NCBI GenBank assembly: GCA_945897435.1
Contig: CAMDFJ010000017.1
Coordinates: forward strand, 1-32,860
Direction: 5' to 3'
DNA from: Candidatus Kuenenia stuttgartensis
GTDB lineage: Bacteria; Planctomycetota; Planctomycetia; Pirellulales; UBA1268
Length of the DNA: 32,860 nucleotides
Below, one piece after another: positions 18,615 to 29,142 of this stretch. The notes under the pieces were generated by a model that saw only the letters and a program-made list of their open reading frames with translations, searched no databases and was not told the origin of the DNA. How positions within the stretch are numbered: the first letter of the stretch is position 1; each line of letters starts with the position of its first letter. A program made the position numbers and the translations under genes.

Positions 18615-20303
18615 CTATCGAGCCACGCTGCCGCGGGGCTGCGGGCGGGATGCCGGCCGAACGATCGCCCTTCGGGCAACCTCGACGGCGGTGCCGAGGG
18701 AGAGGTCTTCCGTCTGCTGAACGGCCTGGTCGGCCGTCTGGTCAGCCGATTGGCCGGCATCGCCGACGGGGCGGGCTGCCGACCGCACCACGAGGTGCGG
18801 CTCGACGCCCACGCCGCTGTAGGGGTGGCCGTTGGGAGAGAAAAACTTTGCGGTCGTCAGCCGCATGCCGACACCGGCCACCTCGAGCGGGAAGATTCCC
18901 TGGATGGAGCCCTTGCCGTAGCTCCTCGAGCCGACGATCGTGCCCCTGGCATGATCCCGGATGGCACCTGCGAAGATCTCGCTCGAACTGGCCGAATCGC
19001 CATCGATCACCACGACCAGCGGCATCCGCCAGGTGCCAGAGCGGCTGGCGGTGTAGTTGAAGTCTTCTTCCGGACTGCGGCCGCGGGTGGCGACCACGAG
19101 CCCCCGTTCGAGGAACAGGTCGGCGACATCGACGGCCGCCGAGAGCAGGCCGCCGGGGTTGCCCCGCAGATCGATCACGAGCGACCGCATGCCGGCGGCG
19201 TCGAGCCGGCGGAGCGCGGCCTCCAGATCGGCTGCCGTCGTCTTCTGGAACGACGAGATCTTGACGTGGGCGACCCCCGCAGAGGGGTCGAGAATCCGGA
19301 CATCCTCGACGCTCGGCACCTCGACATGCTCGCGGCGGACCGTGACGGCCCGGGCCGGGCTCTGGCCCCGCAGCACGGCGAGGGTCACGAGCGACCCGGC
19401 GGGGCCCTGCAGCAGTTGGGCTGCCTCGTCCACATGCATCCCGCCGATCGACTGGCCGCCAACGCCAACCAGATGGTCGCCGCCGCGAAGGCCGGATCGC
19501 TCCGCCGGGCTGCCCGGGATCACGTGGACCACCAGCAGGCCGTCGCTGGCGGCCTTCAATTCAACGCCGAGTCCGACAAAGTTGCCCTCGATCTGGGCAT
19601 ACAGGTCGTCGAGCTGGCCGGTCGTCAGGAAGGCGGAATATTCGTCGAGTCCGCCCATGGCAGCCGCCGTCATTTCCAGCACCGTCACCGCCGCCGGAAT
19701 CCCGAGGGTGGACTGTGCGATGTGGCCGGCCCAGGCGGCGGCCGACTCGGCGTCGACCTGGGAGGCGATCGTGCGTCCGCCGATCAGCTGGGAAATCTGT
19801 TCCCGATATGCGGCCCGGCCCGCCGGCGTCGCCTGAGGGGCGTGGAGCGAGACGAACAGGGGATCGTCGATCGCCACATCCATCGCCAGAAGCCCACGGG
19901 AGACCAGCCTGGAAAAGTCCGGGCTGTCCACATGATGGGAGGCGATCCGCGACATCACCTCGGCATAGACCCGCCGGGCGTCGGCCTCAGAGAGCCGGGC
20001 CAACTGGCTGCGAAAGGCAGTCTCGCCGTGCCGCTTGGCAATATCACAGTGGATTTTGGCGAGGTCGTACCGCTGCTGGAGGGAGGGGTCGAGGCTCCCC
20101 TTGCGGGCTGCCGTCTCGCACATGCTGACGACATCCGCCCAGCGGCCGTCGCGTTCGAGTGCCGAGGCCGCTGCAGCCAGTTCCTCAGCCTGCAGAGCCC
20201 CCGCAAGCAGTCCGCTGAGCGTCGCCATGCCCCAGACGACCAGAAACAACCTCAAAGGCAGTCTGGGCCCTCCAACCCGACCCCAGCCAGAGTTGCCCGC
20301 CAT
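18615..20303 (-). CDS. C-terminal processing peptidase (S41 family, PDZ-containing)
   Basis: PDZ region GLGVELKAASDGLLVVHVIPGSPAERSGLRGGDHLVGVGG; catalytic VVVIDGDSASSSEIFAGAIRDHARGTIVGSRSYGKGSIQ. Start may be 20303 or upstream 20369. Confidence 0.92.
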   Translation of the reverse strand: MAGNSGWGRVGGPRLPLRLFLVVWGMATLSGLLAGALQAEELAAAASALERDGRWADVVSMCETAARKGSLDPSLQQRYDLAKIHCDIAKRHGETAFRSQLARLSEADARRVYAEVMSRIASHHVDSPDFSRLVSRGLLAMDVAIDDPLFVSLHAPQATPAGRAAYREQISQLIGGRTIASQVDAESAAAWAGHIAQSTLGIPAAVTVLEMTAAAMGGLDEYSAFLTTGQLDDLYAQIEGNFVGLGVELKAASDGLLVVHVIPGSPAERSGLRGGDHLVGVGGQSIGGMHVDEAAQLLQGPAGSLVTLAVLRGQSPARAVTVRREHVEVPSVEDVRILDPSAGVAHVKISSFQKTTAADLEAALRRLDAAGMRSLVIDLRGNPGGLLSAAVDVADLFLERGLVVATRGRSPEEDFNYTASRSGTWRMPLVVVIDGDSASSSEIFAGAIRDHARGTIVGSRSYGKGSIQGIFPLEVAGVGMRLTTAKFFSPNGHPYSGVGVEPHLVVRSAARPVGDAGQSADQTADQAVQQTEDLSLGTAVEVARRAIVRPASRPQPRGSVAR

Positions 20304-20435
20304 GCAGAAGGGGCCCGAGGTGGGCCGCAGCGAATGCGTGGCTGGCTGGACGAGGTACACGGGGGGCATCCGTTCGCTTGAGGCCGCATCCTGTCGCGGC
20401 AGGCAGCGGTCTCTCCGTCAACCGCCTGCGATTAT

Positions 20436-20447
20436 GGATCATGATCC
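20436..20447. promoter_or_regulatory. 12-bp palindrome GGATCATGATCC in divergent intergenic region
   Basis: Perfect palindrome between the S41 peptidase (-) and sigma factor (+) starts. Confidence 0.3.
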
Positions 20448-20517
20448 GCGAACGGTCAAAAATTCCTGGCGTCATGAAGCAGGATTCCGCCGTCCCCCGA
20501 GCAGACACGTTGGTACG

Positions 20518-21225
20518 ATGGAGAAGCCTCTGTCCGCCAAGGTTTTCATGACCAGCACATCCGATTCAAACAGCCCCGTCGGCGGGCCGGCCTCGCTCGG
20601 TCCGCAGCCCACGCTGGCCCTGCTCGACCAGGTGCGGCAGGGTGACGGCCTCGCCATCAACCGGCTGCTTGAGCGGCATCGTGAGGCGATCAAGCAGATG
20701 ATCGATCGGCGGATGGACCGCGGCGTTCAGCGCCGGGTCGATGCCAGCGACATCGTGCAGGATGTGATGCTGGAGGCCAACCGACGGCTGGGCGACTACC
20801 TCGCCAACCCGACCATGCCATTCCAGCTCTGGCTGCGGCACATGGCACGAGACCGGCTGATCGACGCCCATCGGCGGCACCGGGTGGCTGCGAACCGCAG
20901 CGTCGACAGGGAGCAGCAGGTTGCCATCGTCGCAGACGACGACCGCTCTCAGGCGGACGTGGTCGGCCAGGTCGCGGATCGGGAGCTCACCCCGGCCGCC
21001 GCAGCGACCTGGCGGGAACTGGAGCGACGGTTCGCCGAGGCGGTGGAGAAGCTCGACGAGGCCGATCGGCAGATCGTGCTGCTACGGCATTTCGAACACC
21101 TTTCAACGGCCGAGGCCGCCGATGCCCTCGGTTTGTCGAAGCCGGCGGCGGGAATGCGCTACCTGCGGGCGATGCGGCGACTGCGTGTCCTGCTCGACGG
21201 AGGGGATGGCGCCTACCATCCCTGA
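20518..21225 (+). CDS. RNA polymerase sigma factor, ECF/sigma-70 family
   Basis: VDASDIVQDVMLEANRRLGDY...FQLWLRHMARDRLIDAHRRHR (region 2) and LDEADRQIVLLRHFEHLSTAEAADALGLSKPAAGMRYLRAMRRLR (region 4). ATG 20518 or 20548. Confidence 0.92.
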   Translation: MEKPLSAKVFMTSTSDSNSPVGGPASLGPQPTLALLDQVRQGDGLAINRLLERHREAIKQMIDRRMDRGVQRRVDASDIVQDVMLEANRRLGDYLANPTMPFQLWLRHMARDRLIDAHRRHRVAANRSVDREQQVAIVADDDRSQADVVGQVADRELTPAAAATWRELERRFAEAVEKLDEADRQIVLLRHFEHLSTAEAADALGLSKPAAGMRYLRAMRRLRVLLDGGDGAYHP

Positions 21226-21305
21226 GACCGACTTCGGCCGGCTGCCACGACCATCCGCGGCGCCAGCCTGTCGAGAGTCCATCTGTTTCCCCTCAAACCG
21301 CACTG

Positions 21306-23072
21306 ATGAGCACGTCCTCGCCAACCCAGATCTCGTCCGGCGTTCGCGGCCGTGCCATCGACCTGCCCCTCGGGCCGGAACAGGAGGAGCGGCTGGCGTC
21401 GATCCTCGACGAACTCTCGAACATCCCGGGAACGGCGGCTCAGCAGCGAATGGAGCGGCTGGCAGCCGAACACCCCGACCTGGCCGGCCAACTCCGCGAA
21501 CTGTTTGCCGCGATGCTGCTGACCGACGCCGTGGCCCAGGAGTCGACGATCCTCGACGCCCGTCGAAACCGGGACGTGTCGGTTCGGACATCCTCCGGCC
21601 TGGAGTTCCCGCTGGATCGTTCGCAGGCCGGTCCGCGGTTCGTGCCCGGCGTCACGCCGCTGCCCGCCATGCTGGGCGACTATGAACTGCTCGAGGAGAT
21701 CGGCCGCGGCGGGATGGGTGTGGTCTATCGTGCCAACCAGCGGAGCCTGGGCCGCACCGTGGCTCTCAAGATGCTCTTGCGGCGGGACCTCGCCAGCGGC
21801 GCCGACATCGCCCGGTTTCGCAGCGAGGCGGAGGCCGCCGCCCAGCTCGATCACCGGGGAATCGTGTCGATCTTCGAGGTGGGCGAATCTGACGGACTTC
21901 CTTTCTACAGCATGCGGTTCATCGAGGGGACGACGCTGGCAAAACGGCTCGCGGCCGGCAGCATCCCCTCCCGTGAGGCGGCAGCCCTCCTGGCCAAGGT
22001 GGCCGATGCCGTGCAGGCAGCCCACGATCGCGGCGTGCTGCACCGGGATCTCAAACCCTCAAACATCCTCATCGACGCCTCCGGTCAGCCCCACGTCTCC
22101 GACTTCGGATTGGCCAAGAGGATCGAGGCCGACCAGTCGGTGACCCACACCGGCGCGATCCTCGGCACGCCCTGTTACATGTCCCCCGAACAGGCCGCCG
22201 GCAGCCGGGGTGACGTCGGTCCGCAGAGCGACGTCTGGAGCCTGGGCGCCATCCTCTATCAGATGCTCACCGGCCGGCCACCATTCCAGGCGGCAAACCC
22301 GATGGACACGCTGCTGGCCGTCCTCGAGACCGATCCGCCACTGCCGCGACTGCTCGCGCCGGACGTGAACCGGGATCTGGAGATGATCGCCCTCAAGACC
22401 CTGCAAAAGCCGCAGGAACTCCGCTACGCGTCGGCCGGTGATCTGGCGGCGGACCTGCGGGCCTACCTCAGCGGCGATCCGCTCAGCGCCCGCAGCGGCG
22501 GGCTGGCCGACATCGCGGCGAGGCTGTTCCGCGAGACACATCATGCGGTCGTCCTGGAAAACTGGGGGCTGCTCTGGATGTGGCACTCGGTGGTCCTGCT
22601 CTCCCTCTGCGTCACCACCGACGTGCTCGCCTGGCAGGGTGTGACCACCCGCTGGCCCTATCTCGTGCTCTGGGCGGGCGGACTCGCCCTCTGGGCCCCG
22701 ATCTTCTGGGCACTCCGCCATCGGACGGGTCCCGTCACCGCGGTCGAACGGCAGATTGCCCACATCTGGGGAGGGAGCGTGATCGCCAGCGTGATGCTGT
22801 TCTGGGTCGAGGCCCTGCTCGGCCTGCCGGTGCTCACGCTCTCGCCAGTGCTGGCGTTGCTCGCCGGCCTCGTCTTCTTCGCCAAGGCCGGCATTCTTTC
22901 CGGCGCCTTCTACATCCAGGCGGCGGTGCTCTTTGCGACGGCGCTCGTCATGTGCCTGATCCGCACGGAATCCCACCGCGACCTGTCGCACATCGTCTTC
23001 GGCCTGATCAGCGGTGCCTGCTTCTTCCTGCCGGGCCTGAAGTATTACCGCCAGCGGGGCCGGACGGGCTGA
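21306..23072 (+). CDS. Ser/Thr protein kinase with C-terminal multi-TM region
   Basis: IGRGGMGVVYRA, VALKML, GVLHRDLKPSNILID, VSDFGLAK, GTPCYMSPEQ; C-terminal hydrophobic helices. Confidence 0.95.
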   Translation: MSTSSPTQISSGVRGRAIDLPLGPEQEERLASILDELSNIPGTAAQQRMERLAAEHPDLAGQLRELFAAMLLTDAVAQESTILDARRNRDVSVRTSSGLEFPLDRSQAGPRFVPGVTPLPAMLGDYELLEEIGRGGMGVVYRANQRSLGRTVALKMLLRRDLASGADIARFRSEAEAAAQLDHRGIVSIFEVGESDGLPFYSMRFIEGTTLAKRLAAGSIPSREAAALLAKVADAVQAAHDRGVLHRDLKPSNILIDASGQPHVSDFGLAKRIEADQSVTHTGAILGTPCYMSPEQAAGSRGDVGPQSDVWSLGAILYQMLTGRPPFQAANPMDTLLAVLETDPPLPRLLAPDVNRDLEMIALKTLQKPQELRYASAGDLAADLRAYLSGDPLSARSGGLADIAARLFRETHHAVVLENWGLLWMWHSVVLLSLCVTTDVLAWQGVTTRWPYLVLWAGGLALWAPIFWALRHRTGPVTAVERQIAHIWGGSVIASVMLFWVEALLGLPVLTLSPVLALLAGLVFFAKAGILSGAFYIQAAVLFATALVMCLIRTESHRDLSHIVFGLISGACFFLPGLKYYRQRGRTG

Positions 23073-23092
23073 CAGGGACCATGCGAACGTTG

Positions 23093-23143
23093 CCGCGACG
23101 ATAGACCGTCACTTCATCCCGCTGAGCCGTTCTATCTTCGCGG
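23093..23143. terminator. Possible bidirectional terminator hairpin between convergent genes
   Basis: CCGCGACGATAGA (23093-23105) vs TCTATCTTCGCGG (23131-23143), 12/13 pairs, 25-nt loop; no strong T-tract. Confidence 0.4.
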
Positions 23144-24571
23144 GGTCAGGTGGGCCGGGGTATCGCCCACGTCGCAGTGGCCGCCGAAGTAGCCGTGCTG
23201 CTCGATCAACGCCACGACCTCGGGGGCGACGAGTTCCTTCCATGAGGGATCGCCCGAGCAGATCCGGGCCCGGACCTCGTCGCTCGAATAGGTTCGCAGC
23301 GACGCCTCCTCGCAGGGGAGCGGCTGGATCAGTCCGTTGACCCGCAGGTGATCGAGCAGGTGCCGCAGGTGCGGGGCCACCTGGAGCGTGTCGGCCGTGA
23401 TCACGTGGCCGTCGATCGGATCGCGGGTCGGGTAGGCGTAGAGCCGCACCGAGTGGGTGAACAGCCTGCCAAAGGCCTCTAGAATGCCGCCGGGGAGTTT
23501 GCGGTAGTGGCTTTCTGTGAACAGTTCCCTCAGCAGCGGCACGCCGAGCACGAGGCCCGTCCGCTGCACCCGCCGGGCGGCGAGATACTCGCCCAGATCG
23601 TGGAAGGCGCCGATGTCGCTGACGAGCACCATCTTCCCCGCGGCCGAAAGCAGGTCGACCCGGGCGAGGAAATCCTCGTCCTCCGCCTGCCCCCGATCGC
23701 GGAGGTTGTTCATCGTGATCTCCATGATCTCGTGAACGGGGCCGTCCCTGCCGGGGTCACCCTCGCCGAAGGCGGCTCTGGCGAGCGTCATCATCTCCAG
23801 ATTGAGTTTCGTCACCGGGGCGAAGCGGCCACGCTCCACGAGCACGCTAGCCCGGCGGAGCTTCTCCGATGCCAACAGCGGCGTGCCGTCAGAATCGAAG
23901 AGCAGGGCGGGCGTGAGGTCGATGCGGACGAGATGCACCCCCAGCAGCCGATTGTCGACTCCGGCGAACGCCGGTCCGCGGACGGTCACCCAGTCGATCT
24001 CGAGCCGGTCCCGGCCGATCTCGTCGAGCAGCACCTCCAGCATCCCCTTCGGCTTGGAGTGGAGCTGGAAGACGGCATGCAGCAGGTTCACGCCCAGCCT
24101 GCCGATCGCCTCCTGCTGTCGGGTATTGGTCGAATCGAGCATCCTGCAGTGCAGGATCACATCGCTCGGCTCGGCGCGAAACGCGTGCTGAAACCGCACC
24201 CCGAGCCAGGCATGGCACTCATTGCCGCCGGCATAGGAGAGGGCCGAGGCGGTGTCGGCGAAGGCAAAGAATTTGGTCGTGGCGCCACGGGTGGCATCGA
24301 GCCGCTCCCGCAGCAGGGCAAACTCGTGGTCGAGCATCTCCTCGACCCGTTCCCGCGACACATACCTCGGCGCCTTGCCGTAGATGGCGTCGCTGACGGT
24401 CATGTCGTAGGCCGACATCGACTTGGCGACCGTGCCGGCGGCGCCGCCGACCGTGAAAAACCAGCGGGCCACCTCCTGCCCGGCGCCGATCTCGGCGAAG
24501 GTGCCGTAGATCGAGGCGTCGATATTGATCGCCAGAGCCCGCTCGGCCGTGGGGTCGATGGACCGCTGCAT
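23132..24571 (-). CDS. Conserved hypothetical protein (~479 aa)
   Basis: Long ORF with natural composition (MQRSIDPTAERALAINIDASIYGTFAEIGAGQEVARWFFTVGGAAGTVAKSMSAYDMTVSDAIYG...); starts 5 nt after the PiT stop. Motifs feel like a widespread uncharacterised family, not identified here. Confidence 0.8.
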   Translation of the reverse strand: MQRSIDPTAERALAINIDASIYGTFAEIGAGQEVARWFFTVGGAAGTVAKSMSAYDMTVSDAIYGKAPRYVSRERVEEMLDHEFALLRERLDATRGATTKFFAFADTASALSYAGGNECHAWLGVRFQHAFRAEPSDVILHCRMLDSTNTRQQEAIGRLGVNLLHAVFQLHSKPKGMLEVLLDEIGRDRLEIDWVTVRGPAFAGVDNRLLGVHLVRIDLTPALLFDSDGTPLLASEKLRRASVLVERGRFAPVTKLNLEMMTLARAAFGEGDPGRDGPVHEIMEITMNNLRDRGQAEDEDFLARVDLLSAAGKMVLVSDIGAFHDLGEYLAARRVQRTGLVLGVPLLRELFTESHYRKLPGGILEAFGRLFTHSVRLYAYPTRDPIDGHVITADTLQVAPHLRHLLDHLRVNGLIQPLPCEEASLRTYSSDEVRARICSGDPSWKELVAPEVVALIEQHGYFGGHCDVGDTPAHLTPRR

Positions 24572-24576
24572 GTCGA

Positions 24577-26127
24577 TCAGCCGGTGAACAGGGTTGCGAT
24601 CCAGTAGAGCGTTCCGGCCAGCAGCATCGCGACTGGCAGCGTCAGGATCCAGGCCAGGGCGATCTCGCGAACGGTCTCCCCCTGGATGCCCGACTTGTTG
24701 GCCCACATCGTGCCGGCCACGCCGGAGGAGAGCACGTGGGTCGTGCTCACCGGCAGGCCCATGCTGTCGGCCAATCCGATCGTCGTGGCAGCCACGAGTT
24801 CAGCGGCGCCCCCCTGGGCATAGGTCAGATGGGTCTTGCCGATCTTCTCGCCGACGGTGACCACGATCCGCTCCCAGCCGACCATCGTGCCAAGGCCGAG
24901 GCAGAGGGCCACGCCCATCACAACCCATTCGGGCACGTATTCGACCGGCTTGGCGAGCTTGCTCTCGATGCCCTTGAGCACCTTGCGGCGGTCCTCGGAG
25001 AGCTTGTCGCCAAACTCTCTCAGCAGCGTCCGAACGGAGGCGCCGAGCTCCACGAGATGGGTCCGCACCTTCCAGCGCTCGTCGGAATCGAGTTCCTTGA
25101 AGCCCTGCCGGCCCTCGAGCGACGAGACGACCGAGGCCACCAGCGGCAACGGGTCGAGCGTGGCGAGAACGGCGTCGTTGCCGGGATAGGGATCGACGAG
25201 ATCGGCCAGGTCGCTCTCCATCGAGGCGGCAGCCGCCACTCCCTCGGAACGGGTCAGCTTCTCGACCCGGGTGTTGGCGACGTGCTGGTCCTTGAGAGCC
25301 CCGATCATCTGGGCGAGTTGCGGCTCCGCGAGCTGCTGTTCGAGATCCTTGGCGGCCTGGATCGTGGCGGTGATGTCCTGCTGCGTGGTGCCCATGTTGA
25401 GGGCGTAGGCCGCGGGCACGATGCCGATCAGCACGAGCATGATCAGGCCCATCCCCTTCTGGCCGTCGTTCGATCCGTGGGCGAAACTCACTCCGGTGCA
25501 GGTGCCGATCAGGAGAGCCCGGATCCACCATGGTGGCGGCGCGTCACCCTTGGGCGGCTCGTAGAGTTCCTTCGACTTGATGAACATCTTGCAGAGCAGG
25601 AGCAGGCCCGCCGCCAGACCGAAACCGATCATTGGCGAGAGCAGCAGGGCCATCATGATCTCCGACACCTTGTGCCAGTTGAGGCCCTTGAAGACGGAGC
25701 CGTTTTCAAGCCAGGAGTTCATCATGCCGACACCCATGATCGAGCCGATCAGCGAGTGCGAACTGCTCGCCGGCAGGCCCCGGTACCAGGTGGCGAAGTT
25801 CCAGATGATCGCGGCCAGCAGGAGGGCCAGCACCATCGCCAGGCCCTTGCCGGTCTTGATGTTGACCAGCAGATCGACCGGCAGCAGGTGGACGATGCTG
25901 AAGGCGACCCCGATGCCGCCGGCATGCACCCCGATGAAGTTCCAGATGCCCGACCAGACGACGGCCGGCGTCGGCTTCAGGCTCTTGGTGTAGATCACCG
26001 TGGCGACGGCATTGGCGGTGTCGTGGAACCCGTTGATGCACTCGAATCCGAAGGCGATCACGAGCGCAATCAAAAGCAGGATGATCTGACCTGTACCAAG
26101 CGTACCGACGGCCTCGAAGAACCCCAT
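24577..26127 (-). CDS. Inorganic phosphate transporter, PiT family
   Basis: GFHDTANAVATVIYTKSLKP and GLPVSTTHVLSSGVAGTMWA duplicated PiT signatures; central cytosolic insertion ~150 aa. Confidence 0.95.
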   Translation of the reverse strand: MGFFEAVGTLGTGQIILLLIALVIAFGFECINGFHDTANAVATVIYTKSLKPTPAVVWSGIWNFIGVHAGGIGVAFSIVHLLPVDLLVNIKTGKGLAMVLALLLAAIIWNFATWYRGLPASSSHSLIGSIMGVGMMNSWLENGSVFKGLNWHKVSEIMMALLLSPMIGFGLAAGLLLLCKMFIKSKELYEPPKGDAPPPWWIRALLIGTCTGVSFAHGSNDGQKGMGLIMLVLIGIVPAAYALNMGTTQQDITATIQAAKDLEQQLAEPQLAQMIGALKDQHVANTRVEKLTRSEGVAAAASMESDLADLVDPYPGNDAVLATLDPLPLVASVVSSLEGRQGFKELDSDERWKVRTHLVELGASVRTLLREFGDKLSEDRRKVLKGIESKLAKPVEYVPEWVVMGVALCLGLGTMVGWERIVVTVGEKIGKTHLTYAQGGAAELVAATTIGLADSMGLPVSTTHVLSSGVAGTMWANKSGIQGETVREIALAWILTLPVAMLLAGTLYWIATLFTG

Positions 26128-26375
26128 GACTCGCTGCTCCCTGCTGATGGCCTGCCGAAAGGTGAAACTGGAGGCGAAGGACGGAGTCGTTCGATATTCT
26201 TGAACTGGCTCCTCGCCCGAGGTCGTCAACCTAGGCGGGGGGATTGACCGACACAAGGTTCCCCGGAAAACGAACCGAAATCTCATAATTTCCTCTGTTT
26301 TCCTGGACCTACAACCGGCCTGATGCGTAGAGTTTGCTCCGGAACTCGGTGGGCCGGGGGATGCGGAGGAGGAGC

Positions 26376-27140
26376 ATGGCACGCGGCGATCGGTTGCAGG
26401 TGGAGCACCACATCCTCGGCTCGACCGTGATGTACATGCACCACGCCATCGACCTCGGCGACGGCACGGTCGTCCACGCCAAGCCGCACGATTTCCGCAG
26501 CCCATTCGCCGGCGGAAAGGTCGAACGGACGACTTTCACCGAGTTTGCCCGGGGTCGGGAGGTGCGACTGGTCGTCGATCCACCGGCCCGTTTCGAAAGG
26601 GACGAGATCGCCTCCCGGGCCCTGTCGCGGGTCGGCCGTGAAGGCTATTGCCCGATCGTCGACAACTGCGAGCACTTCACGACCTGGTGCGCGACAGGTG
26701 ATCGCTCCAGCCGGCAGATCGAGATCCTGACGGCGCGGGTCGCGGCAGTTGCTGCCCGAGGAGCGGCTGCGGCTTCGGCCCGGGCAGCGGCGGGTTCGGT
26801 CTCCCGGATGGCCATGCGGTCGGCCGTCGGCGGAACCGTGCGACTGGGAATGCGGGCCATGGTTCCGACGGCGATCGTGGCCGAGGCGGCCGCCTTCGCG
26901 GTCGAGTGGCGGGCCCATCAGGCGGGCCAACCCGCCGAGCAATGCCGCCGCAGCGGCGAGCGGGCGGGACTGGCGACGAGCATCGCCGTGCTCGCGGCAG
27001 CCGGGGCCGCAGCGGGGCCTCCCGGCATCGTCGTCGGCGGGTTCGCCGGCGCCGTCGCCTGGGTCAGCGGTTCCGCCGCGGCCTCGATCGCCGCCCGTAT
27101 CAGCCGGCGGATCGGGCCGCTCACGAGCCGTAGTCGGTGA
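26376..27140 (+). CDS. LRAT-domain (NlpC/P60-like cysteine hydrolase/acyltransferase) protein with hydrophobic Ala/Gly-rich C-terminus
   Basis: [20 protein letters not shown] (His) and [17 protein letters not shown] (NCEHF Cys box); SD GGAGGAGC-ATG. Confidence 0.85.
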   Translation: MARGDRLQVEHHILGSTVMYMHHAIDLGDGTVVHAKPHDFRSPFAGGKVERTTFTEFARGREVRLVVDPPARFERDEIASRALSRVGREGYCPIVDNCEHFTTWCATGDRSSRQIEILTARVAAVAARGAAAASARAAAGSVSRMAMRSAVGGTVRLGMRAMVPTAIVAEAAAFAVEWRAHQAGQPAEQCRRSGERAGLATSIAVLAAAGAAAGPPGIVVGGFAGAVAWVSGSAAASIAARISRRIGPLTSRSR

Positions 27141-29073
27141 GTTCGCCCGGATTCCAGGCCACCCTCAGGGCATTGAGCACGGCAGCGACGTCGATCGCCT
27201 CCTGCAGGAGTGCCCCCATGGGCGGTGACAGGAAGCCGGCGGCCGCGAAGCCCATCCCGACCAGGCTCGCGGCCATGCCGCCGACCGCACTCTGCAGGGC
27301 CACGGTCCGCATCCGCCTGCCGATGTGAAAGAGTTCGTCGACCCGCGACAGGTCGCAGTCCATCACCACGGCACCAGCCGCCTCGCTGGTCACGTCGCTG
27401 GCCGCCCCCATCGCGATTCCGACCGTGGCCGCGGCCAGTGCCGGAGCGTCGTTGATGCCGTCCCCAACGAACATGGTCGGGGCCTCGGCCGTCGCCTGCT
27501 CGACGAGTCGGAGTTTGCCCTCCGGCTGGATGCCGGCATGGACCTCCTCGATGCCGACGATGTCGGCGAGCCATCTGACCTCGCTCTCCCGGTCGCCCGA
27601 GACGAGCATCACCCGCGTGAGTCCGTGGGCCGGCGAGAGATGCCGCACGAACGAGCGGCCGTCGGCCCGCGGTGCGTCGCGGAAGCGGAGCAGGGCCTCC
27701 GTCTTTCCGTCCACTGTCAGGATGCACTCCAGACCGCCCTCGACGGCCGGCAGACGATCGACTCCGACGGGGTCGACGCTTCGCAGTTTCTGCCGGCTCG
27801 TGATCACGATCTCATACCCGCTCGGCCCCCCATCCGGATGCTTCACCCGTCCGGTCAGCCCCTGGCCCGGTCTCTCCGCCAACGCCTCGACCTCGAGCAG
27901 GCGGATCGATCTTTCGGCTGCGGCCTTCACGACAGCCGCGGCCAGTGGATGCTTCGAATACTCCTCGAGGCTCCCCGCGAAGGTGAGGATCTCGGCCTCC
28001 GAAAGGCTGCCGAGCGGCACGATGTCGATCAGCGTCGGCTCGCCATAGGTCAGGGTGCCGGTCTTGTCGAAGATCGCGGTCCGGCAGGTGTCGAGCCGCT
28101 CGAGGATCGCCGGGTCGCGGATCACGATGCCCCGCTTCGCGGCCAGCGAGACCGCCCCGATGATCGCCACCGGGATCGCGATCAAAAGCGGGCAGGGTGT
28201 GGCGACGACGAGCACCGCCAGAAACCGTGTCGCCTCGCCGCTGAACCACCAGGCAGCGGCGGCGATCGCCACGGCCAGCGGCGTGTAGAAGGCGCCGAGC
28301 ATGTCGGCGAGCCTGCGCATGCGTGGCCGCCGCTCCTCGCTGGCCCGCATCACCTCCATGATCTTCGCATAGCGGCTGTCTGCAGCAACTCGCTCAGTGC
28401 GGATCTCGAGCGCGGCCTGTCCATTGATCGAGCCCGAGAGCACGGCTGATCCGGGTGCCTTGGACATCGTGTAGGGCTCGCCGGTCAGATAGCTCTCGTC
28501 CATCGCCCCCCGGCCGGCGACGACGGTTCCATCAACCGGGCAGATCTCATGGGGAAGAACAACCACCAGATCGCCCAGAGCGATCTCGGTAAGCGCGACA
28601 TCCGCGAGCCCCGACTCCGACTTCCGATGCGCAACCAGGGGCATGCGGCGGGCCAGCGCGTTGAGCACGTCACCGGCTCGGCTCACGGCTCGCGATTCGA
28701 GCGCCTCGCCCCCGGAAAGCATCAACACGACGAGGACGCCGGCCAGATACTCGCCAAGCAGAATGCTCGTGATGATCGAAATCCCGGCCAGCAGATCGGA
28801 CCCGAACGTGCCGGCCAGCAGTTTGCTCACGAGACCCCAGACAAGCGGCAGGCCGCCGAGCACAAGCATCATGACGAGCGGCAGGTCTGCGATCCTGAGG
28901 CTGCGGCCGGCAAAAAACCTGCCCGGATCGAGCGGTCCCAGTGGTGCAGCGGCCGCCCCGACACCCATCCAGACGAGCAGGGCCCAGACGGCCAGAGCGA
29001 TCAGCGCCCCCGCGGCAATGAGTTCATTGTGCGGAAGACCACTGCCGTGCGGACGAACTGCGGGATCAGACAT
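27121..29073 (-). CDS. P1B-type heavy-metal translocating ATPase lacking N-terminal HMA domain
   Basis: [59 protein letters not shown]. Confidence 0.95.
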   Translation of the reverse strand: MSDPAVRPHGSGLPHNELIAAGALIALAVWALLVWMGVGAAAAPLGPLDPGRFFAGRSLRIADLPLVMMLVLGGLPLVWGLVSKLLAGTFGSDLLAGISIITSILLGEYLAGVLVVLMLSGGEALESRAVSRAGDVLNALARRMPLVAHRKSESGLADVALTEIALGDLVVVLPHEICPVDGTVVAGRGAMDESYLTGEPYTMSKAPGSAVLSGSINGQAALEIRTERVAADSRYAKIMEVMRASEERRPRMRRLADMLGAFYTPLAVAIAAAAWWFSGEATRFLAVLVVATPCPLLIAIPVAIIGAVSLAAKRGIVIRDPAILERLDTCRTAIFDKTGTLTYGEPTLIDIVPLGSLSEAEILTFAGSLEEYSKHPLAAAVVKAAAERSIRLLEVEALAERPGQGLTGRVKHPDGGPSGYEIVITSRQKLRSVDPVGVDRLPAVEGGLECILTVDGKTEALLRFRDAPRADGRSFVRHLSPAHGLTRVMLVSGDRESEVRWLADIVGIEEVHAGIQPEGKLRLVEQATAEAPTMFVGDGINDAPALAAATVGIAMGAASDVTSEAAGAVVMDCDLSRVDELFHIGRRMRTVALQSAVGGMAASLVGMGFAAAGFLSPPMGALLQEAIDVAAVLNALRVAWNPGELTDYGS

Positions 29074-29142
29074 GCGGGCATCTTACAGCCCGCGTCGCCG
29101 TCAGAAAGCGGATCGCCAGGTCCGGAGCCACCTCTGCCCGAT

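Noticed and set aside
18750-20381. 543-aa plus-strand ORF antisense to the S41 peptidase
   Set aside because: Antisense shadow of a clearly conserved S41 protease; composition is HD/RR-rich.
23507-24607. 366-aa plus-strand ORF antisense to the conserved hypothetical
   Set aside because: The minus-strand product has normal protein composition and a tight operon position; plus-strand product looks like a shadow.
24736-26247. 503-aa plus-strand ORF antisense to PiT
   Set aside because: Antisense shadow ORF; PiT signatures on the minus strand are unambiguous.
27325-28449. 374-aa plus-strand ORF antisense to the P-type ATPase
   Set aside because: Shadow ORF opposite an unambiguous P-type ATPase.
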